A model generated the notes under the pieces. That model had not been told where the DNA came from. It saw only the letters and a list, made by a program, of their open reading frames with translations, and did no database searches. Both the position numbers and the translations under genes were made by a program. This document shows, in pieces, positions 6,717 through 12,202 of a DNA stretch of 12,202 nucleotides. Origin of the DNA: Actinomycetota bacterium (lineage in GTDB: Bacteria > Actinomycetota > Rubrobacteria > Rubrobacterales > Rubrobacteraceae); contig JAIVIG010000010.1 in the NCBI GenBank assembly GCA_020200675.1, positions 1 to 12,202 of the forward strand. The letters run 5' to 3'. Within the stretch, counting starts at the first letter, position 1. The number at the start of each line of letters is the position of its first letter.

Positions 6717-7361
6717 TCACCGCCGCCAGCGGAACGGTAGCTCGACCTCGCCGGGCTCGTCCAGCTCGTGGAGCAGCGCGAGCGCCGCGAGCGCGACCTC
6801 CCGATGCCGCTCCCTCAGATCCAGCTCCCCCATCGGGAAGTTGTACGGGAACGGCACGAAGGCCACCCGGGGCGCCGCCACCCCCCGCTCCATCGCGAGC
6901 GTCACCGTCGGGATACCCTCCCCCTCGATTGCCCTGCTTACCAGCCCCACGGACCGGTGGCACAAGGGTCACGATGGCGTGAGCAACACGGCGTCCACCC
7001 CGTCCTCGGCGAGCTTCCCCGCCACCTCGGGAGCGGTCCCCTCGACCAGCGGCTCGGGCTCGTGTATGGCCCCCATGAAGGAGAAGTGCCGGGGTCCCAG
7101 CTCCCCCACGACCCCTTCAGCTACGAGACCCCGGAACGTCCACAGGGGAAGGACTGAGTCGAGGTCGGCGCCGCGATCGGGAGCGTAGTACGCGTGGGTC
7201 CAGGTGAGGGCGTAGGCGTCCGTGGGGATCTCGCGGTAAGAGCAGTCGCCCGAAGGATCATCTATGTCGAAGCGCGGTTGCTCCGGCAGGTGCACCCCAC
7301 CCGTGGTGACGAGCGCCAACCGGCTCTCACACAGCGATTTTCCAGGGCGGGAAAACGGCAT
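6717..7361 (-). CDS. GrdB/PrdB-like selenoprotein with an in-frame TGA read as selenocysteine
   Basis: A 214-residue member of the glycine/sarcosine/betaine/D-proline reductase selenoprotein B family. The N-terminal half has LCESRLALVTTGGVHL, FDIDDPSGD and SYREIPTDA, then GELGPRHFSFMG and VDAVLLTPS. There TGA (6971-6969) interrupts, and the same frame continues PLCHRSVGLVSRAIEGEGIP to the true TGA stop (6719-6717). Homologues carry Cys or Sec at that position (C/U-P-L-C-H), so the TGA falls on the redox residue, U131-P-L-C134. Codon use remains coding on both sides. In characterised relatives the selenol attacks substrate and is recycled by thiols; here the substrate is unknown. The ATG at 7361 is chosen because family similarity starts there. 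An ATG at 7415, overlapping the ychF stop, would add 18 low-complexity residues. Neither start has a ribosome site. A point nonsense mutation is the alternative. Confidence 0.85.
6941..6957 (-). promoter_or_regulatory. Candidate bacterial SECIS hairpin after the in-frame TGA
   Basis: On the minus strand, CCGGUCC (6957-6951) pairs with GGGCUGG (6947-6941): seven pairs, two of them wobbles, around a GUG loop. The loop begins 18 nt after the UGA and its first base is G, which fits the known bacterial SECIS rules (apical loop about 16-37 nt after UGA, a G in the first two loop positions). A competing stem, CCAC/GUGG around CGGUCC (6962-6949), puts GGUC in the loop, as in E. coli fdhF, but sits only 12 nt after UGA. 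Confidence 0.5.
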
Positions 7362-7407
7362 TATATTGTAGTTTAAGTTCACGTTTACGCTATATCTAGC
7401 GTTAGGG

Positions 7408-8490
7408 TCAAACATTGAAGCGGACGATTAGGATGTCCCCGTCCTCGACCACGTAGTCGCGGCCTTCGAGGCGAACCTTCGCGGTTTCGCGGGCCTTTGC
7501 CCAGGAGCCGGCGGCGACGACGTCTTCCCAGTTGCCAACCTCGGCGGCGATGAAGCCGCGCTCCATGTCGGAGTGCACGCTTCCGGCGGCTTTGCGCGCC
7601 GTCGAGCCCTTGCGCAAGGTCCACGCCCGGCACTCGTTCTCGTTGGCGGTGAAGAACGTGATGAGCCCGAGCAGCTTGTACGCTGCCCGGACGAACTCCT
7701 CGAAGCCCGTGGATTCGATCCCGAGCATCGCCAGGTACTCCCGCGCTTCGTCTTCGGGGAGCTCCGCAACCTCGGCCTCCAGCTTCGCGGAGAGCCGGAC
7801 CGACTCAGCCCCCTCGCGGACGGCGAGTTTCTCGATCTCCACGCTGTAGCGGTTGCCGCCGGCGACGGACTCCTCGTCCACGTTCGCCACGTAGAGCGTG
7901 GGCTTCGCGGTGATGAGGTCTCGCAAGACCTCGATCAGAGCTTCGGAGGGCGGGTACGTCCGGGCCGGGTTACCGTCCGAGAGGTAGTCCCGGAGCTTCT
8001 CCAGCTCCGCGGCCTCGGCCTTGAGTTTCGCGTCGCCGCTCTTGGCGGCCCGGCTCGTCCGGTCCAGACGCCGCTCGACCGTCGCCAGGTCCGCGAGCAA
8101 CAGCTCGGTGTTTATGGTCTCTATGTCGCCCGTGGGATCAATATCACCGTGAACGTGTACGACGTTCTCGTCCTCGAAGCAGCGCACGACGTGCGCTATG
8201 GCCTCGCACTCGCGGATGTTGCCGAGAAACTGGTTCCCCAGCCCCTCCCCCCTGCTCGCCCCGCGCACGAGCCCCGCGATGTCCACGAAGTCCACCGTCG
8301 CCGGCACGACCCGCTTGCTCTGCATGACCCCGGCCAGCGCGTCCAATCGCCCGTCCGGAACCTCCGCGACCCCGAGGTTCGGGTCTATCGTGGTGAACGG
8401 ATAATTCTGGGCCTCCGCCCCCGCCCGCGTAAGACTGTTGAAAACCGTTGACTTGCCAACGTTCGGCAGCCCGACTATGCCTACCTTCAT
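7408..8490 (-). CDS. ychF: Redox-responsive ATPase/GTPase YchF (OLA1 family)
   Basis: A full-length 360-residue YchF. The P-loop GLPNVGKST is at residues 7-15, the switch region NYPFTTIDPN near 29-38, the G3 motif DIAGLV near 71-76, and NVDE stands in place of the GTPase NKxD, which explains ATP preference in this family. The C-terminal TGS domain (about 280-360) includes TFFTANENECRAW and GSVHSDMERGFIAAEV. YchF binds ribosomes and has roles in translation and stress responses. There is no Shine-Dalgarno before the ATG at 8490, but a TACAAT -10 box ends 6 nt upstream, suggesting a leaderless mRNA. The stop is 46 nt before the selenoprotein ATG (or overlaps the alternative one), so ychF is probably the first gene of the minus-strand cluster. 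Confidence 0.97.
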   Translation of the reverse strand: MKVGIVGLPNVGKSTVFNSLTRAGAEAQNYPFTTIDPNLGVAEVPDGRLDALAGVMQSKRVVPATVDFVDIAGLVRGASRGEGLGNQFLGNIRECEAIAHVVRCFEDENVVHVHGDIDPTGDIETINTELLLADLATVERRLDRTSRAAKSGDAKLKAEAAELEKLRDYLSDGNPARTYPPSEALIEVLRDLITAKPTLYVANVDEESVAGGNRYSVEIEKLAVREGAESVRLSAKLEAEVAELPEDEAREYLAMLGIESTGFEEFVRAAYKLLGLITFFTANENECRAWTLRKGSTARKAAGSVHSDMERGFIAAEVGNWEDVVAAGSWAKARETAKVRLEGRDYVVEDGDILIVRFNV

Positions 8491-8526
8491 ACCGTTATTG
8501 TATCAAGTTGTAGCAAAATTAGTCGC
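8491..8526 (-). promoter_or_regulatory. Promoter for ychF, placed for leaderless transcription
   Basis: On the minus strand GCGACT (8526-8521) and TACAAT (8502-8497) are separated by 18 nt, and the ATG starts 6 nt after TACAAT. A transcript beginning 6-7 nt after the -10 box would start at or next to the A of the ATG. The -35 match is weak (GAC shared with TTGACA). Confidence 0.5.
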
Positions 8527-8659
8527 CCTATCCTGCGCGGAACCTCCGGGCGACGCGCTACGTATGAGGAAGCGTGCGAGGACGGCGACCTTGCCGCGCA
8601 GCTCTTCCGGACTTGTGCCGGGGTGCGGCGAGACGGGAGTTTTGGGAGGTGAATCCGGA

Positions 8660-9488
8660 TTGAGGCTCGGCATCCTGGCGGACTCACACCTCGTCCCCGA
8701 CGACTACACAGCCGACGGAGACATGGCGCGCTACCGGTCGGCGCTGCGACGGTGCGTCCGGGAGGGTGTGGATGGGCTGGCGCTGCTCGGCGACCTTTCG
8801 TGGTCCGGCGACGACGCATCGCTGGAGGCGGGGTTGAGGCTGGCGGCGAGGACCGGGCTTGTGGTGTGGGCCGTTTCGAGCAACCACGACCTCGGCGAGC
8901 AGGAGGACGCTCTGGCGAGAACTGTACGGCGGGTCGGGGCGAAGAACGTCCGGCTCGCCACGCCCGCGGGCGGGGTCTTTGGCGGCGCAGGCATACGGGT
9001 CGCCGGTCTCTGCGTCGCGAGCGACAATTATGGCTACACCGCCCGCTCGGACGAGAAGCCGGAGGTCTCGGGGTGGGGAGAGGAGATCGTGGTCTTGCTG
9101 AGCCACTACCCTATGATCTCTTTTCGGGAGAGGGCCGAGAGGGAGGGAGTCTACTATGGGGACAACGACCTCGAAAACCTCGAAGAGGTCGCCCGGCCTT
9201 TGCTGGGCCGGACGGCGCCGACCGTGGTGATCAACGAGCACATGTACATGCGCGGCGGAACAGGTGCTCCAGATCTCCTGCGCCGCGCTCACCCAGCCGC
9301 CGTTCGACGTCACGCTCCTCGACCTCGAGATCGGAGGGAGTAGGATCTCGGTCGGAGTGGAACGCATACCGGTCGCCCCGTCACCCGACGACGTTAATCT
9401 CTCGGCCCTATCCCCCACGCGGCTACGGTGGGTCTTCGAGGAAGGGACGTGTCATCCGACGGAGCCGGAGAAGCAGGCGGCGCGGTAA
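8660..9488 (+). CDS. Calcineurin-like metallophosphatase, frameshifted and missing a metal-binding His
   Basis: A metallophosphoesterase of about 275 residues if the frame is repaired. Metal-binding motifs in order: DSH in LGILADSH, GDLSWSGDD, SNHD (family GNHD/E) and SHYPM. The last family motif, NGHTH, appears as NEHMYM, so the second His is Tyr and the preceding Gly is Glu. Immediately after it, at about 9255-9263, the frame shifts. The continuation VLQISCAALTQPPFDVTLLD, then VAPSPDD and SPTRLRWVFEEG, is found one frame over and ends at TAA 9486-9488; uncorrected, the protein stops at 9343. The TTG start at 8660 has GGGAGGTG (8644-8651) 8 nt upstream. With the lost ligand and the frameshift it is likely inactive, although a local sequence error could explain both. 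The gene diverges from ychF. Confidence 0.8.
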
Positions 9489-9612
9489 AGACAACATGCG
9501 TCGCCGGCCCACGCGTGGTCCCCAAGAGCAACGTCGTCCGGTCGTGTCGGCAAGTCCCGTCTTCCTCCCCGCCGCGCGAACCGCGGGGTCGCTGGCTCGA
9601 CGTCCCCGTACC

Positions 9613-9641
9613 CCCGCGAAATCGCGGGCGTGGGGTAGAAT
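9613..9641 (+). promoter_or_regulatory. Perfect inverted repeat next to a TAGAAT -10-like box before the SufU gene
   Basis: CCCGCG (9613-9618), AAAT, CGCGGG (9623-9628) is a perfect 6-bp inverted repeat. TAGAAT follows at 9636-9641, 42 nt before the TTG start of the scaffold gene. No -35 fits, because the repeat occupies that place. This could be an operator overlapping the sufU promoter, or a terminator for the metallophosphatase gene. The rest of 9489-9683 shows nothing gene-like. Confidence 0.35.
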
Positions 9642-9683
9642 CGACCCGAAGGATTTGCAAGATGAAATAGCGGAGGAGCGGTT

Positions 9684-10184
9684 TTGGACCGGCAGTTGCA
9701 GATACAGATACTCCTTGACCACTACCAGAAGCCCCGCCATCGGGGGACGTTGGAGGACGCGGACGTGGCCATGCCCGGGGGGAATCCGGGCTGCGGCGAC
9801 GTGGTGACGGTTTATCTGAAGGGCGCCGAGGATCACGAGCACATAGCCGGGGTTTCCTACGAGGGCGAGGGCTGCACCATCAGTATGGCAGCGTCGAGCA
9901 TGCTGCTCGAGCAGGTCGTCGAGGGCGACCTTACGATGGACAAGGTCCTGGAGTTCGACTACAACGAGATGATCGACCAGCTCGGGCGCCAGATCGTGGC
10001 GAGCCGCCCCAGGTGCGCCACCCTGGGCCTCGGCACCCTCAAGCACGCCATCTGGAAGTATCAGAGAGACAGACGCCTAGACGAAGCCGGCGTCTCCCGA
10101 CCGGAAGGGCCACCGTCCGACGAGGGTGGCCTGGTCTTCGGCGAGGGTGCGGCCGAAGCGGCTCACAAAGATCAGAGCGTTTAG
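9684..10184 (+). CDS. sufU: Iron-sulfur cluster assembly scaffold, SufU/IscU type
   Basis: A 166-residue NifU-N/IscU-fold scaffold that builds or relays Fe-S clusters, or transfers persulfide sulfur from SufS. Ligands: C37 and D39 in NPGCGDVVTVYL, C64 in GEGCTISMAASSM, C111 in SRPRCATLGL. The HscA-binding LPPVK of IscU is absent before the third Cys, which favours SufU. The C64-C111 spacing, however, is short and closer to IscU than to Bacillus SufU. A poorly conserved acidic tail (about 130-166) extends beyond the fold. The TTG start is chosen for GGAGGAG (9672-9678), 5 nt upstream, and because MDRQLQIQILLDHYQKPRH aligns with the SufU N terminus. No sufS, sufBCD or iscS is adjacent in the window; it stands alone between the metallophosphatase and the regulator. 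Confidence 0.9.
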   Translation: MDRQLQIQILLDHYQKPRHRGTLEDADVAMPGGNPGCGDVVTVYLKGAEDHEHIAGVSYEGEGCTISMAASSMLLEQVVEGDLTMDKVLEFDYNEMIDQLGRQIVASRPRCATLGLGTLKHAIWKYQRDRRLDEAGVSRPEGPPSDEGGLVFGEGAAEAAHKDQSV

Positions 10185-10194
10185 CTCTTGGCTT

Positions 10195-10389
10195 TCAGCC
10201 ATCAGCCGAACCGGGGACACGGCTCGAAGTTAGTTTCTAGTTCTCAGTTGTCGGTAAAAGCCTAAATACCGCAGCTCCGTACACCGTGCGAATGTCGGGC
10301 GGACGCTATGGCATTCCGTTCGAGCACGACCGAGGAACGAATCAGTTCGTGTTCGTGTAGCCGCGACGAGCTCCGCTGCTGACGGCTGA
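10195..10389. repeat. Intergenic element bounded by short inverted repeats
   Basis: TCAGCCATCAGC (10195-10206) is matched 11 of 12 by the complement of GCTGACGGCTGA (10378-10389). Between them are a TTAGTTTCTAGTTCTCAGTT run (10230-10249) and an inner hairpin ACGAA/TTCGT (10337-10350). No gene is visible across 10185-10453. Base composition and stop density differ from the neighbours. It resembles a small REP-like or non-autonomous repeat inserted between sufU and the response regulator. I see no flanking direct repeat long enough to prove insertion. Confidence 0.4.
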
Positions 10390-10453
10390 CCGCTAGTAAT
10401 GGTAAAGTTTGGCGGTAACGGGAAGGTTGCGCAGAAGTGGCGGGGGTACAGAC

Positions 10454-11110
10454 GTGATCCGGGTTGCCATAGTAGACGATCAACCTCTCTTCACGGACGG
10501 TCTCGGGCGGATCGTCGGAGCCCAAGAGGGCATGGAGGTAGTCGGCGTGGCCCACGACGGGGAGAGCGGCGTCAAGATATGCGTGGAGCTGCGCCCGGAC
10601 GTCATCCTCATGGACATCAACATGCCCATCATGGACGGCGTCACGGCGACCGGTAAGATCCGGGACCTCCTCCCCGACGCGAAGATCCTCATCCTCACCG
10701 TACATGCCGACGACGTTCACGTCTTCCAGGGCATAAAGGCCGGCGCCACCGGCTACCTCCTGAAGGACTGCACCCCCGAGGACCTCTCCCGGGCCATAAA
10801 GACCGTCCATGCCGGGGACACCATAATGGCCCCGGAGATAGCCCGCAAGATGCTCCTCGCCTTCGAGGAGGCCGACCCCGAGCAGCCCGAGGCTCCCTCC
10901 CTCACCAGGCGCGAGCTGGACATCGTGACCGCCTTCGCCCGCGGCCGCGGTAACAAGCAGATAGCCCGGGACCTCTCGATCTCGGAGAAGACCGTAAGAA
11001 ACCACGTCTCCAACATCTACAAGAAGCTGCACGTCTACGATCGCACCCAGGCCGTCCTCTACGCCATCCGTGAGGGCCTAATAGAGACCGACGACCTCGA
11101 AGAAAAGTAG
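10454..11110 (+). CDS. NarL/FixJ-family response regulator with LuxR-type DNA-binding domain
   Basis: A 218-residue two-domain transcription regulator. The receiver domain (1-120) has the acidic pair D8-D9, the phosphorylation site D54 (ILMDINMPIMDG), the switch Thr in ILILTVHADD near 80-85 and the conserved Lys in YLLKDC near 105. The LuxR/GerE helix-turn-helix (about 150-210) shows SLTRRELDIVTAFARG, NKQIARDLSISEKTVRNHV and SNIYKKLHV. The GTG start at 10454 is chosen because MIRVAIVDD aligns with receiver starts; the frame is open further left, and GGCGGGGGT about 7-15 nt upstream can serve as ribosome site. No histidine kinase lies in the window, so its partner is elsewhere. A loose CCCCG/CGGGG stem (11111-11138) follows the stop and may terminate transcription. 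Confidence 0.93.
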   Translation: MIRVAIVDDQPLFTDGLGRIVGAQEGMEVVGVAHDGESGVKICVELRPDVILMDINMPIMDGVTATGKIRDLLPDAKILILTVHADDVHVFQGIKAGATGYLLKDCTPEDLSRAIKTVHAGDTIMAPEIARKMLLAFEEADPEQPEAPSLTRRELDIVTAFARGRGNKQIARDLSISEKTVRNHVSNIYKKLHVYDRTQAVLYAIREGLIETDDLEEK

Positions 11111-11285
11111 CCCCGGACAACATCAAGCTCCAACGGGGAACACACGTCCCTATCCTTCCGAACACGGCTCACACCTCGACTCCTCCACCCTTGAGGAAGA
11201 CCAGAGCGCGAACTACAACTCCGCCCCTGGACACTCGCACTCCGGCTTATAGTAACTCTGTAAAGAGGAGATTAGAGAGCCTATC

Positions 11286-12084
11286 CTACTCGTATACCTC
11301 CCGCCAGCTCCAGAGCCTCGCGTCGTACCAGCCGGGCCGCTTTGCTGCCTCCTCGGAGCTCATGGGGCTAACGTTCCCGGCTATGTTGATGCTCCCCTCC
11401 GCATTGACAAACCCCTCCAGGCATGTCTTCTCGGCATCATCGGAAGTTCCGTCGGCGGCCTCGCCTCCCCGGACTACAACTGCACCCCTGAAGAGGGCCT
11501 TGCTCGGCTGCATGGTGAAGTTGCCGTTCTCTACGACGAGCGTCCCCCGTTTGGGCGAGGCGTCGGTACAAGTCCCCGATACGCCCCACTTCAGGGTATT
11601 GGAACCGGAGCCGGTGAACTTGTAGAACACCACGGTAGTGGAATCGGAATCGGAGGGCCAGGAACTCACGGATACGGTCCCGCCGGAGACCTCGTAGTAA
11701 GTCCCGTCCGTCCTGGCTTTGTCGCGTAGGAAGTCGATGTCTGGCAGGGCAGGATCGAACGGGAAGCTTATCTCGTCCGTGTCTTGAGAGCCGTCGGGAG
11801 GCTCCTTCTCGACAAACTCAGGTCCATCCTCGTTGGAGTCTGGGCCGTCAAAATCGCGCGTGCCCGCCTTTGAACTGGCGCCGTTCTTGTACTCAACGTT
11901 TCCCACTGCCCCGGCACCTGCATCGTCGGTTGGCCGGGCCGTAGTATTGAAGGGAGGGTTATCCCAATCGGCGTAAGCCGTGTCCTTGCCCTTCATGGCG
12001 CCTGACTTGTTGCCGGCGTCTGTACACCCGCCGTCGCCGTCGAACGTAATGTTTCCCAGAGCGAAAAGACTTATGGAGTCTAGG
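11286..12084 (-). pseudogene. PilX-like exported/pilus-associated protein, 5' end cut off by an insertion sequence
   Basis: The open frame reads LDSISLFALGNITFDGDGG at the insertion boundary and ends LWSWREVYE at TAG 11288-11286, about 266 residues without an N terminus. It is rich in Gly, Ser, Asp and Thr, with an acidic linker (DGPDSNEDGPEFVEKEPPDG) and beta-strand segments such as FRGAVVVRGG and GSINIAGNVSP. Cys residues (GGCTDAG, SGTCTDA, EKTCLEG) could form disulfides outside the cell. This pattern, with LGNI and the WxWREVYE end, resembles long PilX-like proteins near type IV pilus genes in Actinobacteria; that is recognition by pattern only. An ATG at 11996 exists but lies inside the conserved region, so the natural start is lost beyond the insertion. 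Codon use is less GC-biased than in the neighbours. Confidence 0.65.
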
Positions 12085-12202
12085 ACTTACGCAAGAACCA
12101 TCTCAACGGAGGGGTTTTTGAGCTGCTGCACCAGGTAGTCGTGGAGCAAACCTCGCTTGATTTGGTAAATGCTCTGCCCACTCTGGTAGGCCAGGTGCTT
12201 GA
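12084..12202 (-). mobile_element. Insertion sequence, 3' end (continues beyond the window)
   Basis: The PilX-like frame breaks at GGACTTACGCA (12083-12093), which looks like an insertion-sequence terminal repeat, and the rest of the window encodes the end of a transposase. The other terminus and the target duplication lie outside the window, so family and exact boundary (within a few bases of 12084) are uncertain. Confidence 0.65.
12087..12202 (-). CDS. Transposase, C-terminal fragment
   Basis: Thirty-seven codons of the C terminus: KHLAYQSGQSIYQIKRGL, then LHDYLVQQLKNPSVEMVLA, ending at TAA 12089-12087. The stop codon lies inside the putative terminal repeat, as is common in compact insertion sequences. 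The Lys/Arg/Gln-rich helix ending a few residues before the element terminus fits a DDE transposase tail, but the catalytic domain is outside the window and I cannot name the family. The gene points into the interrupted PilX-like gene and its stop is in the same phase as that frame. Confidence 0.6.
   Translation of the reverse strand, partial: KHLAYQSGQSIYQIKRGLLHDYLVQQLKNPSVEMVLA

Noticed and set aside
7573..8451. 292-codon plus-strand frame inside ychF
   Set aside because: It is a shadow of the unmistakable ychF gene on the minus strand.
8438..8659. Earlier start for the metallophosphatase (for example the ATG at 8561)
   Set aside because: The upstream residues do not look like the family, and the TTG at 8660 has a strong ribosome site directly before the first beta strand.
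10262..11032. 256-codon minus-strand frame opposite the response regulator
   Set aside because: It is a shadow of the regulator; no domain is recognisable and the plus-strand motifs are complete.
1..12202. CRISPR array, tRNA or rRNA genes, prophage or toxin-antitoxin module
   Set aside because: I saw no regular repeat-spacer pattern, no cloverleaf or rRNA signature, and no phage structural or recognisable toxin genes.

Overview
The window is high-GC bacterial DNA with many GTG and TTG starts and densely packed short operons on both strands. Gene content and protein style (DUF6391-type membrane protein, thioredoxin-NHL protein, stand-alone SufU, NarL-type regulator, PilX-like surface protein) suggest a deep-branching actinobacterium, most likely Rubrobacter or a relative. 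That placement is an inference from pattern memory, not from a search.

Left part (1-1770): a small conserved hypothetical protein (80-358), then about 700 bases of decayed genes. These are an NADPH-dependent FMN reductase broken by two frameshifts (512-985), abutting a headless and nonsense-terminated alpha/beta-hydrolase fragment (996-1166). Two hairpins (1240-1288) and two short unrecognised reading frames (1294-1506 and 1519-1641) follow.

Plus-strand block (1772-4121): a stand-alone HD-domain (p)ppGpp hydrolase-like protein, a multi-pass membrane protein and a Gfo/Idh/MocA oxidoreductase. The last gene ends convergently, with its stop codon overlapping the stop of the facing gene.

Minus-strand block (8490 down to 4118): ychF, a GrdB/PrdB-like protein, a DUF6391-type membrane protein and a thioredoxin-NHL repeat protein, all in one direction. 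The GrdB/PrdB-like gene is the most interesting locus. An in-frame TGA at 6971-6969 sits exactly at the first redox position of a U-P-L-C motif, and the reading frame continues intact for 84 more codons. A hairpin 18 nt downstream has the geometry of a bacterial SECIS. I read it as a selenoprotein that ordinary gene calling would split into two pieces. The thioredoxin-NHL gene has a single frameshift near its 3' end.

Right part (8660-12202): a metallophosphatase-like gene that is frameshifted and lacks the second His of its last metal-binding motif, a SufU/IscU-type iron-sulfur scaffold, an intergenic element bounded by short inverted repeats (10195-10389), an orphan NarL/LuxR response regulator, and a PilX-like exported protein whose 5' part is cut off by an insertion sequence. 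The C-terminal end of that element's transposase runs off the window.

The window mixes intact housekeeping genes (ychF, sufU) with at least four broken genes. Several breaks are single-base changes in GC-rich runs, so some could be assembly or sequencing errors. The FMN reductase/hydrolase region and the insertion-sequence junction look like real decay.
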